From Mesodorylaimus sp. YZB2_4 (Eukaryota; Nematoda; Enoplea; Dorylaimida; Dorylaimidae), in assembly GCA_030248295.1 (NCBI GenBank), contig JASANH010000119.1, forward strand, positions 1 to 64,000: 64,000 bases of DNA. Reading direction: 5' to 3'. The position numbers and the translations under genes are program-made. Below the pieces are notes generated by a model. It ran no database searches. It had not been told where the DNA came from and worked only from the letters and a program-made list of their open reading frames with translations. Shown here piece by piece: positions 28,301 through 43,300 of the stretch (the stretch's first letter is position 1; each line of letters begins with the position of its first letter).

Positions 28301-31300
28301 GAGCTGGTCTCCCTCTCCTAAGTCAGGGCCAGTGTCTGATTTGGTTTACAGGCATTGGGCAGTAACTGGTTACCCCATCGCGTTCTTTGTCCGAATTGTA
28401 ATCTAGGTAATTTGGGCCCAGTGCCCCAGGATCTCCTACACGCGCGGCTGCTCCTTAATATACAAGACTGCGTGCGGTTGGCGTAGTAAACTATGTATAC
28501 ACGAGATGCCTTGGACTGCGTGGGTTTGTTCCTGTGGCTTAGACCTGCCTCTACCAAACTTCTTTCGCCATAGGGCAAGTCAAGGATTTCATGACTTTTC
28601 CCACAGACCCCACTTGTCAATGTCAGACCACTAAAAAGTCCAAGCTGTCTGACTCACCTGTCACTTTAACGTTGCAATGCGTAAAGTCCTTTCCAGAGTT
28701 ATTGATGGCCTGGCAAGTGTATTCTCCAGCATCCGAGGAGATAACATTCATGATGTTCAAGCGGCATACGCCTTTTCGGTCGACGTATGACAGCATGCGA
28801 TTTTCCATGACCATCTTGACACCGTCCTTGTACCCTGAAATTACAGAAAATCATGTCTGACCTGCGTGAAAGTGCATAAACGTTACAAGTTAGCACATGA
28901 TGTCCTATTTAGCGGACTTTTTTGCATCTATGACACAAACTGTATCATGTTCGCAGCCCAGGGGGACATAAACGCTTACATGTAATCTGAGGCATCGGCT
29001 TTCCAACTACTCTGCATTCCAGAATCACTTCCGAATTCTCCAATGCGCTGATATCGTATAACGGGTCCTTGAATTCGGGTTTGATCTGTTCTGGTTCTTC
29101 GTCTCCGCTCACAGTCAATCGCGCTGTCGTTTTTGCAGACCCATTCACGTTTTCAGCTAAGCAACTGTATTCGCCCGCATCCGAGGCACGAACGCGATCC
29201 AAAGTCAACTGGCAAACACCGTTTTCAAACTGAAAAGACCACGTTCCATAAACATGTCTTATATACACAAGAAAAAGCACTATACTTTGGTTTTGTATTC
29301 TGATGGGGGCACTGGTTTTCCGTTCCTGAGCCAAGTGATTTTTGGTGGTGGTGCGGCGGCTACAGAACAAACGAAAGCGCATTCAAAGCCGACCGGGATG
29401 GTACGATCAGCCAGTGGGAGACGGAAACGAGGAGCATGGGCTTCGTCCACTCTTTGACCAACAGGCGGTCCTTCGACTTCGATAACAGTGACGTGGCACG
29501 AAGTTGCTGTTCGGCCCACTGTATTGGTTGCGACGCACTTGTATTCGCCTGAATCTTCGGCATAGGCATCCAACACGGTCAGAGAGTATGTCATAGTTTT
29601 GTCATCGTAGGTCATACGGTAATGGTGACCATGCTCGAGCTCGTTGTCTTTGTTGAACCTGTTCAGAAGGATTATACTTCAGCAAGGCCTTCAGTATTTT
29701 TGACACAGGTATTTGTTCAGGCTAGGGAGCCGCGGTGGCTCAGTTGCTTAAGGCGTTGGTTCCGCATTGCTTGGGCCAGCAACCCTGACCGAGAGGCCGC
29801 AGTTCTGTTCCGACTGGGGACGGCAGTTTAGTAACCCCGTTCTCAGAGTGAGACCCGGTCTTCGACGGCAGTTTAGTAAGTCCGTCGCTGGCCTTGCACA
29901 CCTGGCTCTGGGCGACTCACCCGGTACCGTCACGTGGGAGACGCCGAACGAGTAGAGAATCAGGAAACTGGTACTCGAACACCAGTCGGGAAGGTCCCTC
30001 CCTTCTCGCCCACTATCATCCTGGGACGCTGGTGCTGGCACGGGATGCCCTCGTGTGGAGATGCTTCTAGTGGAGACACACAGGGGAAAGCTGCCGTGGG
30101 AGCTGGTCACCTCAGAGCCTCGCTTATCATAATATGACTGCAGGCCGGCTATAGGCAAAACAGGTTGGAAGTCCCGTGGGGAACTGGGGCAGCATGGAGA
30201 CCTAACCCACAAAAATTTGCTCAGGCTACACAATATAGATTATTTATCTACGCTCAACAACCAGGTGATTATTCGTATTTCTCACTCGTTAAACATTCTG
30301 ATGTCCTACAAACTTCCGAGACGATTCTGCCGAGAGAAGCACCTCAGCAGAATCTCATTGTCAGACAAACAGGCAGCAAGAAACCGATTTACCTGACTGC
30401 GCTCAAGTTTTTATATTTGTTTGAATTTCATTATCTAGCGGAGTAGCAGAGCTAATCTATCTACCATTTTCATCGCAAAAGCGCCCCCCCTTCCCCCCGA
30501 AACCTACTTTCCTCTGTCCTGGGCGCCATTGCCTTTCCTAGGGTGTTCCTACAGTTTGGCTGCCATATTTTCGTATTCCGTATTCCACATGCCAAACCCA
30601 CTTCTATTCATCTGCAATTTGCATTTAGCAGACCAGAAGTACCACATCACTGCATATGGTAAAGATAGTTTCAGATCTTACAATAAGCGGGTAACTACAC
30701 TTATTTCACAATCTACCTTTCCTCATGCTGGTGAAGTGCCGTGTCCTTGTGAAATCCTTGGCTCGCCCTAGGGCCATCTACGGCTGACCAGAGGATGGCT
30801 CAAGCCAGAAACCAACCCACGCAGTCCACGAACACCTTGCGATATAGTTTACTGGTCACCACACCACAAGGGCCGTGTAGACTCACAATTCGGGGAGCAG
30901 CCGCACGTGCCGGCCGTCAAAGGGGTTCTGACGGACCTGAGCCCGAAGTGCTCACAGAGCAAGTTCGGATCAGGAACTCAAGACTAGTTCTCTACCGATG
31001 CCTGCAATCAGACCTGTCACTCGACCTCGACCTCGCTCTCGGTCTCGTGCTGGCCCTGACTTAGGAGAGGCGGACCGGTTCCCTGAACCAGTGCACCAGA
31101 GGAGCACATGCCTAGTCCATGCCCATTACACTTGTCACTGGAAACATACACTGACTTACCAAGCAATTTCTGGTAATGGATTAGCGTCTAACTTGACTTC
31201 CAATTTTAATGCCGTACTCTCCATGACTTGCACATCGGCCAAAGGTTGCGTGAATTGTGGTTTTTTGTAATTATCAGGAACGCGCACAGTCAGTTGGCAT

Positions 31301-34300
31301 TTGCTCTCGCATGATCCACCTGGCGTCACGGCCACGCACCGATATTGGCACTCATCCGATGCAGTTACTGAGCCAATGCGAAGTTGGAATTGATTTCCGT
31401 GTTCTCTTACTTCAAATCGAACATCATTCAAATCGATTGGTTCGCCATTCTTGTACCATGTAACGCGTGGTATTGGTGTTTCCGTGGCTGAAGTTTGAGT
31501 TATGTCAGAAGGCGATGGCGGGCCAAATACACTTTTCACTTACCCGTTACACTAAACACCACTTCGTCCCCGATCTGAGCCGTGGCATCTTGTAATGTGG
31601 TCAGGAATTTAGGTGGTTCTTTCTTGGCTTCTGGTGGCTTGGTGATTGGTTTCGTTGGTTCCTTCTTTTTCGGTGTTTGTTTGCCATCGGGTGTTTCAAC
31701 AATCAATTGCGCTTTGGTCGCTGTATGGCCTAGTTCGTTGACTGCGCGACATTCATAGATGCCTGCGTCAGCCAGCTCGATACGATGAATGTTGAGTGCT
31801 GCCACATCGGCGTCCGTATTATATTGCATCGAATGTTTATCGCTTGGTTTTATCTGTTTACCATCTTTCCACCTAAAAATTAAGCAGATCCTTCACCGGC
31901 TGCGAACTTTGGAAGGCAAAGAGCACTTACCACTCGACAGCAGGTCTCGGATATCCTTCTATACCACATTCTAGTTTCGCAATCAGATCACCCACTTTTG
32001 CGACAATATCTTCAAGCTTTTTCAGGACTTTGGGCGGGTAATCAGGAAGTTCTGCAATAAAATGGAAGTCTCTTAAATTCTGGTAAAAATAGTTCAGGAG
32101 AGATCACTCACCCATTTTGACTTCCCTCTCAAACACGCCATCCATGGATAATCGACGGAAGATGGCACCACGCTTAGCGAGGCGGCCTATTGGAAGCAAG
32201 TCGTCAGACCAGCGACGACGAAGCATGAAATCACGTTTCTGCCTCAAAGGCACCCTGCTCTCTGGTTTGAGAGGTTGTTCACCCTACAATGTGATTGAGT
32301 TGCAGGCTAGGATGATAACAAGCAAGAAAGGGTTGGAACACTGTTAAGTGCCCGACATAGCTTTGCTGTTCCATGAATGAATGAGATTTTTCCTGACTGA
32401 TGTCCAAAATTCGCACTTTATAAAATACTGGCGGCATAGACCATTAAAGGGGTATTTGTGTTTTAGATTTTCAAAAATATCACAGAGCCTCAACAGAGAA
32501 AAATCACTATCACCCAATAGGAAAGATTCTATGTCATGGCTTTTATCAATGCTCCTAAGAACCTGAATTAGAAAATGCACGCGTTCATGCAAAACAAAAT
32601 ACCACACCTGAACGTAATCCTTCAGCGCTTCGAATGCCTCCAGCATACCCGCCTTAAAAGCAACATAAAAGCAATTGAGTAAAAAATCGCTAAAAGGCTT
32701 CTGAAAAAGCAAAAATTCGAAATCCAATCTAATTTGTAATTCATTGACTGGTGTTTCGACAACCTTATGCTAGTAAAGCCCCCACGCATAAGTGTGTTAC
32801 CACTCCAAACACACTATTATAAAAATTATTCTTGCAAAAATTGAAAAACTACAGAAAGTTATTGGAATTCTTACCAATATCCATGGGTGCGATAAAGCTT
32901 CTTGAACTGTCATACGTTTCCTGCAAATATAGTAACGGTTATTAGAGCTTCGGCGATTTTAAAAATTTGTTGGACCATAGCTGTATATGTAGAGTGTGTG
33001 TACTCGTATGTATGTGTCCTGCTTCATGAAAATGTCGGTGTTCTCGTAATCAGATCTGGCAAAACTACAGGCTAGAAAACTCCGCAAATCGATTCCTGAT
33101 TGCTAGCAAAGATCAGTCTTTGACATTGCGACCACATTGACGCAAAAAATTACCTCTTATCTTTGCACATCAGTTTGCAAATAAAGTCTTTTGCCAAATC
33201 TGACACTCCATCCCAAACTGGATCGTCGAAGTCCCAATCAGCAGCTGCCACATTGGCTAGCGTTTCCTCATCGGTATCCCCAAGGAATGGTGAAATTCCA
33301 CTTAGTCTAAAATATCACAAAATTAAGAAACAGCTATAGTCAAAATGTTTTCGCTCCATAACTTACAGGACGTAAGAAATCACGCCAACAGTCCACATAT
33401 CCGTGCTGAAGCTGACTGGTTGATAATTGACAACCTCAGGCGCGCAGAATTCTGGTGTACCAAAAAGTAGTTTTACTGTCTTGTTCGGATCGAGTTTACG
33501 GGCCAGGCCAAAGTCGATAATTTTGATATCAGTGCTGTTCTTTGACGCCAGCAGAATATTTTCAGGCTAAATGATAGACGGTAATTCAGCAGGAAACCAC
33601 AGTACGCGCCACAACTTACCTTCAAATCCAAATGCACAATATCCTGACGATGCATGTGCTGAATGCCCAACAATATTTGACGAACATAGTCACGTGACTC
33701 GTCTTCTGACAAGGCGTAATCTTCATCAATAATTCGGTCGAATAATTCGCCTCCGGAAACGCTAAAATATCCACGCTAGATTAAAAGCCACAGAGAATCA
33801 ATAAAAAACTTACAATTCTTCAATCAAAACCATCTCGCTGCCCAAATCAAATGCTTCGTGTAATTCCAGTAATTTATCGTGATGTAATTGACTCATGACG
33901 GCGATTTCGTGAAGCACATGTTCTTTTTTGACACCTGGACGTACTTGTACAACTTTAGCGGCCCAAGTTCGACCAGTTGCACGTTCGATGGCTCGGTATA
34001 CGACACCATATGCGCCGCGACCAATTTCTTCACAGATGATATATTTATCCAAGAAATCGTTGCGCAGTCGATTGACATCGATTGGAACGTGCTCTACTTG
34101 CTCCTCGGCGGCAATCTAAAGAAAGATGATCAGCTTGCCAGGCTTTTAGTGCTGATTGTAGGATACACTGCGATGCTGCGTTGCACTTGGTCTGCTTGTG
34201 CGCCGTGAACGCACAGCACGGCATTTTCTATGTTATTCAATGCTACACTGTTGGACGGTGTGACATGCTGCCTTACACAGCTGATAAGGAAGCAGTGCAA

Positions 34301-37300
34301 CCTCCCCAATTCTTGCAGTTAACAGCAAGTGAAGCAGCCTCGACCTGCCTGCCCAGAGGGGATTAAAAAAGTCGACTATCGGTGCGCTATCCAAGGGACA
34401 CAAGTTAACTTTGTTTCCTCATAGCCTTTCACTCTCTCCTGCTTACCTGCACAGTTGTTTCTTCTTCCTTTTCTTGGACTGCTTTTGGTGGTTTACGCTT
34501 CTTTGGCTCTTCTTCAACTAATTCTGGACTTGGTGACCGGGTCTTCTCTTTGGGCGGCACACTGACCTCGCGTTTGACTTCTTTTATCTCGACCAAATCT
34601 GACGGTTCACTAGGCTCTGACACGCCAAAAACGTTTTCAGCTCGGACGCGGAATCTGTAGGCGGCATTCGGATCCAAGTGATACAATGTGATGATCGGTT
34701 GTTTCGACGTCTCAGCTTTCTCCCAGTTCTCAGTGCCTTCTCTGCACTTTTCGATGTGATATACTCGTACGGCTGATCCGCCATCGTGAACTGGCGCCGA
34801 CCAACGGACACGAACGGAATCCAAGTTGACATCGGAAATGGCTGGTTTGGATGGCGGATCGGGACGATCAGTGATGGCAACCTCGACCGAAGCCGAGTCT
34901 TGTCCAATTTCATTGCAGATGGTCAAAATGTACTTGCCATGATCCGTCTTCTCCGCGCTCTTCACTGTGAACGTAGCTGTATCAGAAGTTGACTCTACAG
35001 CGTACTTATCGCCTGTGGTCAGTGGAGTAGGGTTTTCGTCTTTGGTCCATAAAACTTCGGGCAATGGGCGACCAGTAAAAGTCATTTTTAATTTAATTGT
35101 CTCGCCTTTGTCGAAAAGTAAAGTCTCGGCGTATCGTTCTGGGACTTTGATTTTGGGAGCGGCTAAAACAGATGCCTCATCGCATTTGTTCATATCAGGC
35201 ACTTAATTTATTTACCTCTCATAGATAGCTTGGCCGTTTGACTAACAGTTCCGTGCTTATTACTCAAAGTGACCCGAATTTCACCTTCGTCGTCGTCGCG
35301 CATTTCGCTAATGCACAGCGCTGTTATGTCGCCTTGCTTCTCTACCCAAATGCGACGACCTTCGAAGACTTCCTTGCCATTCTTGAACCACCTAATGTCG
35401 GGTGTTGGTTGCCCGTCAACTTTCACTTGCATCTTCACACGGGCTTTCTCCGTCGCGACAGTGTCCTCCAGGTTTGTTAGGAATTCGGGTGGTTTCGCCT
35501 CTGAAAGAAGAACATTTTTATAGAATGACCAAACACGCAAATACAAAAATTATACTGATAGTTCATAGAGAACATAGCTGCACAGGCACCCGTATTTTAT
35601 ACAGCATGGTGTAATAAGCGTTCAGAAGTAGTGTATTCTGAAAAGTGTGATGTATCTAGCTTGTTCTAGGCCTCGCTGGGTCACCGCCATTTTAGGGGTC
35701 ATGCCGACCTGAATGTAGTCTTTACTATTTGCCCTCTGACTACTGTAGCTTATGCCTGGTCCTGACCAGTTATTGTGTGTCCCTAACCAATAATCTCATT
35801 TGCAGGGGGGTGCTCAGACTTGTATGTATACAAGTAGCGAGTTTGTGTTGCAAAGAATTCGAGGAACAGCTGTGTGTGAGGGAGTTTAGAGTAGGAGCAG
35901 CTATCCACCCAACCACTCATTACTAAAGACACCTAACGAGCTGTGAGTTCGAATCCCACCAATCCAATTAAATTCATGTTCCACTTACCCTCTTTTGATT
36001 GCGGAGTCACTTGCTCAGACGGTTCTGACGGTTCACTCATACCAGCAACATTTTCAGCTGTCACTCGGAACTCATAAGTAGAGCCCAGAATCAAGCTGCT
36101 AACGGTGAATGTGGTGTCGCGAACGACGGCCTTTGATGCTATCACCCATCCTTTAGGGGAAGCAACGTCCCGCTTCTCTACGACATAATTGGTCACTGGC
36201 GCGCCACCGTCGAATTCCGGGGCTGTCCATTCCAGTACCACTGAATCTGGACCGATCTCGGTTGGTTGTGGAGGGCTCGGTTTTCCAGGTTTCTCGTGGA
36301 TACGCTTGATCAAGACGGCATCTTTTGTTTGAGTGCTTTCGCTAACACCAATTTCGTTCTGAGCTTGCACTCGGAAGAGATAGCGGCAGTTGACTTTTAG
36401 CTGGGTTACTGTGTATTCATGGACGAATTCTAAAAAGAACTGCTTGAATCGGGTTTCGCGACGTGGAAAAACCAATTTAGGTGCATAACCATAATTTTAG
36501 ATGATATACAGTTCGTAGCTCACCAACCAAAAAAAGATTGATGTTTCACTCAGTTGCTGGTTTGCTTCGAATAAAGCTTTTGTTTCATAGTTTTCTCGTT
36601 ACCATGTTCAAAACGATGGATTTGAAAGTCCCTCCCTTAGTAGTGCCAAATAGGGGATTCCTCTGCGGAGCCTATTCTACGCTAATCGCACATGTTATAC
36701 TATGTACATGCAAGCGAATGGTCCAGTTTGGTCAAAGCGAACTTGAGACACAAAGTCAGGCGGGATCGAAGTTCATCTTTACCTGACTGTGGCATAAGAA
36801 ATATGCGGTGGCTTACCTGGTACACGATCCACTTCTTCCCACCGTCTGCTTTGCATTTCTCTTTTCGAAATGATGTAGTCAGTCACAGGCGCACCGCCGT
36901 CATCTTCAGGTGGATTCCATTGTAAAGTAACAGCGTCGCCAACCACTTTCACTACTTTCAATGGGGGCTGGCAAGGACAAGGTGGTGTCAGCAAACTGGG
37001 CGGCCTCTCGACTAGTACTGGTCTTTCAGTTTGCAATGGTTCCGACTTTCCAGCCTCGTTCCTGGCCATGATTCGAACCAAATACTCCGAACCTGATACC
37101 AAGTCGGTGATAGTGCAGGAGGTCTTATCAGCACCCACTTGAGCCGCCTCTAGCCACGTTGTACGCTGGTTTTCCTTGATTGCAATAACGTAATCGATGA
37201 TGGCTGATCCGCCATCGCTCAGTGGTGGCGACCAGGAAATAGTGATTGAACTCATCGTCTTGGATTGTATCTCCAGGGGGCCTTCGGGTGCTGATGGCGG

Positions 37301-40300
37301 CAATACACTGCCTTCTTGGATGACAATGGATGTTTCCAAATCCAATGGCTCGCTAAGGCCGGCTGAATTCTTTGCTCGGATACGGAATAGGTAAGACACA
37401 GACGGTTCCAGGTTGGGTGCTGTATAAGTGGTCTTCGATGCGGGTATGGTGGCCGCGACGTACCACTCGTCATCGTCACCTTCTTTCCTCATTTCCACTT
37501 GGTATCCTTCCAGAGCAAGGGGCACACCAGTGTCACGTGGTGGCGGGGACCGCCAACGGATCGTAACACGATCACCACCAAGCTCCATCACTTCCAACGG
37601 GCCTTTAGGCGCCTCGGGTGGCACTGAAAAGCACACACAACAACCTGTGGCAAGCAGGAAGCTTTCAGAAATGTTGGACATACATGTCTCCATTTCCATG
37701 GTTATTGGGGTTGTGGTTTCCAAAAATGGTCCCAAACCAGCTTGATTTTCAGCCGCCACGCGGAAAACATACGCTTGGCCCACTGTTAGATCAGTTATTG
37801 TATATTGTAGGGGTGTGACGCCAGCTGGCAGGGCATCGACTGTGGTCCATGTACTTGAGGTAACTTCTCGCTTTTCGATTACGTATATGGTAACTGACGA
37901 GCCACCATCTGATTCCGGTGGTTGCCATGATATAGTCACTGAAGTCTCGCTGGCCGACTCGATGCTAAGAGGTCCACTCGGGGCACTGGGCTTGCCTAGA
38001 TAAAACGACTCGAACTTGCCATTCATTCACAATAAATGCTTTAAAAATTCAAACATACCAAGTCCACGTTTGACGACTACTGTTCGCTCCATTTCCAAAT
38101 ATTCTCCTTTGCCAACACTGTTTTCGGCTGCTACTCGGAAGACATATTCCGCATCTTCGACCAAATTCCATACGGTGGCTGAAGTTTCTTCGCCTGAAAC
38201 GCGTATGGCCGCACTCCAATTGGCTCGATTCTTTTCGCGTTTCTCAATCAGATAATTGAGAATGGGCTCGCCTCCATGATCACTCGGTGCCTGCCATTGA
38301 AGGCTGCACGAATCCTTGCCAATGTCCAGCACGATCAACGGGCCGACTGGAGCTGATGGGGTGCCTAAATTGAAAGGTCCAGGGTGACATTAGGTAGATT
38401 CCTAATAAAATCACTTAAGACAAACCTCGGATGTAAAGATTGAACACAGCGTTATCGAAGCCCAAGTCATTCGTGGCAGACAACTGATATTCTCCAGCAT
38501 CTGGTCGTGTGCATTGCCTCACTGACAGGCTGACCACTGTGCCTCGTTTAATATCTTTCTCTGTCAGCACCAACTTCTCTGTCCATTCCACAATTTCCAT
38601 ACCATCCTTGTACCACTTTAGACTTGGCTTCGGAATACCAGCAATTGTGGCAGTAAATTTGGCCGTTTGATCAACAACCAAAAATTGTTCCAAGCTTTCA
38701 GGTTCAGCCGTGATTTTTGGTGGGGCTGAAAAATTTAAGTTTCAGAGAAAAATAGGGCACATAGAGAAAATTCCACAGTACAATTTTGGGGCATGCATGC
38801 GCCAAATAAGCAGAAATAAGCGGATGCAAACGGCTGAAAAACAATGGAGTTACAAAACAACGGTAGCGTTTTGCGTTATTTAACAAATCATCTAGAAATC
38901 TTAATATTGCTGAGAAAACAGTCGAAACAATTGCAAAATACTTGCGATTCCCAGGCAAAAATTAAAAAACAAAAATTGCGCTACCGAAAACTAGGTGCCG
39001 TTTACCCTCGAAACTAACAACTCGACGAATAAATTGTGGCGGTGCAATGGTGGGAGCAAGGCCGTTCGTTTTTGTACTGTCAACAACATTGACAGTCATA
39101 CCCCCGTCCCCGCTAGCGCGGCAGCAGTAAGCCGCACTGGTCGATGGCGAATAGCAAGGCGTCTTCCCGAGTACCATACCCGATCAAATAAACTATTCTT
39201 CAAATGCAAAGGGAAGCGTATATCTCAAAGAATCCAAACGAAAATGTATGATTCGAGATGGATTTATAAACATAACTTGATATTTGGGATTCTAGCTGAA
39301 AACCTCGCCGCTTCGAACTCCAGCTAGATACATTGGAGACGACTAAAAGTGACTGAGAAAAGCGTGCTAAGAACTCTTACGACGCGTGTAGCAGCGAGTT
39401 TCCCGCAGAACACCCATTCTGTCTCCACAGTCTTTCAAACTATGTAGATATAAATAACAGTTGTCTTCGCCAGTCCTAACTAGTGCGAGGTTTAAAAATG
39501 CGCTAAGCCAGGCTCATATCTTTCTAAATCCCCATACCAAGACTTCCTCTTGCAAAATGGCACCGTAAAGTGTTTTGAGTGAAGACTAGGGTTTGCGTAA
39601 TTATATACCCGACTAAAGCTGGGATACAATTGAAAAAGACTGATGAGGCGGTGATTAACCTTCGAAAAGCTTAGTCTCCGTAGGTCACGAGGCAGTGCCA
39701 TCAGCATAGTTAGCTCAAAAATCTGATTTCAAGATAACACTGTAGAAAATGGCGCGGTTGCAGTTAAGTAGATCCGCGAAACTGACCCGACCTACTGGAA
39801 ATTAGACATCCCATCAAAACATGAGAAACTAGAAAATGGCGAAAAAACCCAGAATACAACTATGGCTGACAGCAAGGGGAATGCTTTCAGCGTGTACCTC
39901 GTTAAATATGTCAAGGGGGCGAAAAAATCCAGGAAAGCATGCAATCTTCCTAAAAGTGTTAAACTGGCATGCAAACGAATTTGCTTTCACTATCATACCT
40001 TCCACAGTCAACGATGCGCTGGACCTCGCTGACCCAAGACCATTGTCGACAGCGCACTCGTATTGGGCTTCATCATCCTCGTCGCAATCATGTATGGTAA
40101 GTCGCACGTAAGCCTTCCCCTTTTCCATGTCGTATCGGCCTCCTTCTGAGATAGGCCTGTTATTTTTCGTCCACATCACATCAGGTTCTGGTTCTGATGA
40201 AATCTTGCATGTAAACACTGCATCTCGCCCCATGCGCACTGTTTGATGTTCCAGGGATTCCAAGATCTGCGGTGGTTCACCTCGCACAGGCAACTTGATT

Positions 40301-43300
40301 TTAATTGCTGTGGACGCATCTGAAGGTTTGCTAGGGCCAGCCGCATTGCGAGCCGTCACTCTAAATACATATTCCTGGCCTTCTATGAGGCCGCAAATTG
40401 TGTAAACCTGGCCCTCGATCGGTTGATCAACTGGCGCCCATTTAAATGTTTCAGCCATTTTCAGCTCTAATAAATAGCTGGCAATTGGCGAACCGCCATC
40501 TGTTCGTGGGGGGGCCCATTCGATTGTAGCCGAATCATCAGTGACCTAAAAGCAGCCGGTTGCAGAACTTGATCTGTTTTAAGTAAAAAGAAGGGATAAA
40601 GGATGAGACAATCTTTAAAAACTTACCTCAGTGACAGTAGGAGGATCAGGTTTTCCAGGGACGTCGTAAGGTGCCTTAATAAGAACTGGTTGACACGGGA
40701 AACTTGGCTCACTTTCGCCAGCGGCATTGACTGCTATCACCCTAAATTCGTATTCACTTCCTTCCACAAGGTCATCGATTTTCAATTCGGTTGTTGACAC
40801 CAGCTTGGCACTGACAGGTGCAAAACGTACTGCAATGCTATCTTTCTTTTCCAAGCGGTATCCAATAATTGGGCTTCCACCATCGTCGCTGGGTGGTTCC
40901 CAATGCACTGTGCACTCATTCTTGTTCACATCACTGGCTTCCGGTGGCCCAGGTCGTTTGGGCACTGTATAAGGGGTTTTAGCCACCACAGGTTCTGGCG
41001 TTTCAGCGCTTGGTCCGTTTCCGATCTCATTGACTGCTGTGATCCGGAAGAGATACGAACTTTTCTCTAGGAGATCACTGACAGTGACTGTAGTCTGCTC
41101 AGTGCGTGTGACGTGCTGCCATTTTATTTTAGATGTATCCTTTTTTTCCACTGTGTAACTGGTAATTGGTCGACCACCATCAGATTCAGGTGATTGCCAT
41201 CGAAGTGTCACGCGGTCATTGAATATTTCAGTAACCTCGAGCTCCCTCGGTTGACCTGGCACATCCGCCACATAAACGCGAAAATCGGCTGTTGATCGGC
41301 CAAACTCATTCTCAGCTGCCAAGCGATATACGCCTTCGTCATCCATCTTTGTTACTTCTCTGATAGCCAAATTACTTTCACCGGACGGTTCAGTTCTTAT
41401 TGTAATTCTGGAATCGACTTTGCTATCCAATACATCCTCATTCCTCGACCACGTAAGAGTCGGCATTGGTGCGCCCGCACTTTCGGCTGCTAAACGCAAA
41501 GTAGCCCCGCGTTCTAGTTCGATATCACTTTGATATTTTTCTGGCACTACAATAGTTGGAGCGATCTCGATTCTTAACTGACCAGACGCTGACTCGGTGC
41601 CTGCTTTTATCGTATATTGCCCGGCGTCCAATGGGTGAATATTGTACACGACTAATTTATAAGTGTCGCCTTCCACAATCTGCTCGTACTTATCTCTGCG
41701 AGTTGTGAGCAGCTTTCCGTCCTTGTACCAATCTGGAGTCGGTGATATGTCGGCCTTGGAGAACTGACATGTGAATTCCACTGTTCCACTGTAAGACGTT
41801 ATCGTTTGGTCCACTAGTCCCTGCAGGATGCGCACTGGTTCTTCTAAAACGATGAATAGGTAGTAAATTTCTGTCAATGCAGCTTTTGAATAAAAAGTCA
41901 CAGGTTTTCACATCGGCAAAAACATTTCTTGCAAAAGAATCCGAACAAAGCCTTCGAAAAAGCGATTTCTTACCGTTGACAGTGACCCTTGCTACTGTCT
42001 TGTTTCTGCCACATACGCATGCATAAGAGCCAGTATCTCTCTTGGCGGTACGATGGATTGTTACAAGCCGAGCGGCACCATCCGAAGAAATTTCGACATC
42101 AGGAGACGTTGTAAGTGGCCGGCCGTCCTTGGTCCAATCGGTTTTGCCCTTCTCATTTGATAATACGCAGCGCAAAACTACCACCGTATTTTCTAAGACT
42201 TCGATGTCCGTCAACTTTTCGATAAAATCCGCGACCAGCGGCTCAACATTGACTTTGCAAACTGTTTTTGCGACGCCAGCCACGTTTTCAGCTTCACATC
42301 TGCGAATGAAAGGTTGTAACTGGTGAGTTACCAATCTTATAGGCATTTTTGAATGAATAGGATAGGTTGCACAGTAAATCTAGATGAATGCTGTCTGCTG
42401 CTCGCCGCTAAGCGCTGTTGCCAAACCTTTGTTGAATTGCTTCTTGTATGCGAACAATTGAAACTGACGCGTTGCCAGGCGCAGGGCAATGGCCCTAGAT
42501 CTGGGGCAATTTTAAGCTGTCAGGGCAGGTTTTAGGGCAATGACCTTTCAGGGAAAACTTTTAGGACAACCTGAGAGTTTAACACTTTGTCTTAGCTCTC
42601 TCGACAATGCCGATGTTCCCAAGTGTGTTTTTCCTTGATGGGAAGCTGGGTGGAGATGTCGAAAAAGCATTGGAAGTTTTTGGCGCTGATTGAAAACTGA
42701 TATGGTATTTAAATACGCAATCATGGCTTGCTTAGAATATTGTTAGGTGTCTGGAAGGCACTTTTTTTAAGAGCCTTCTCTGCATTTTTTCCGGAAGTTG
42801 GGCTTGGGGCAATTCTAGGGCAATCTGAACCTGCATCTGGGGTATTCTTGTGTTGCAACATGGTAACGCTGAAACCGACTGAGGATAGCATTCAGCATTT
42901 AGTAAATATGTAACTAATCGTACCTGCTCGGTGAATTAATAATTAAACTCGCTTATTTTGTTTTTGCATTAGAAAAAATATTTTTGGCGAATGGGAGACT
43001 TCGGGAAGGTACGTATATTAGTGCACTACTATAGGTGCTCTCAGGCCACCATTCCGCCGTCGGCTAACATTTTCTCGGGTGCTTCCCACGGAACTAATAA
43101 TTGGGAGCGCGTTTGGGTGAAGGGTGTTTTGAAAAGAGGTGAAAATAGCCTTGGGTCGCGACTGTTTTTGTTGGCACTTTTGCTGTTTGGTTCCCAACAT
43201 AGGTTAGCTTAGGCTGGTATTGGACTCAGGCTTAGACTGATATAAGACTTAAGCTTAGGCTTATATGAGGCTTCAGCCAGCCTTATACCAGCCTTTGCCT

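Noticed and set aside
30998..31270. Arg/Pro-rich plus-strand open frame
   Set aside because: Low-complexity translation of an intron, overlapping exon 34 of the minus-strand gene; no recognisable product.
39006..39112. Extra titin exon with an Ig-like start (APPQFIRRVVSFEG) before a good donor
   Set aside because: The nearest acceptors give a phase that does not match exon 18 (phase 1), and exons 18 and 19 join directly into a normal Ig start.
42353..43212. Irregular AGGGCAAT and GGCTTA words as a possible minisatellite
   Set aside because: Spacing is irregular and the words are not in tandem; only the 10-bp hairpin at 43211-43294 could be supported.
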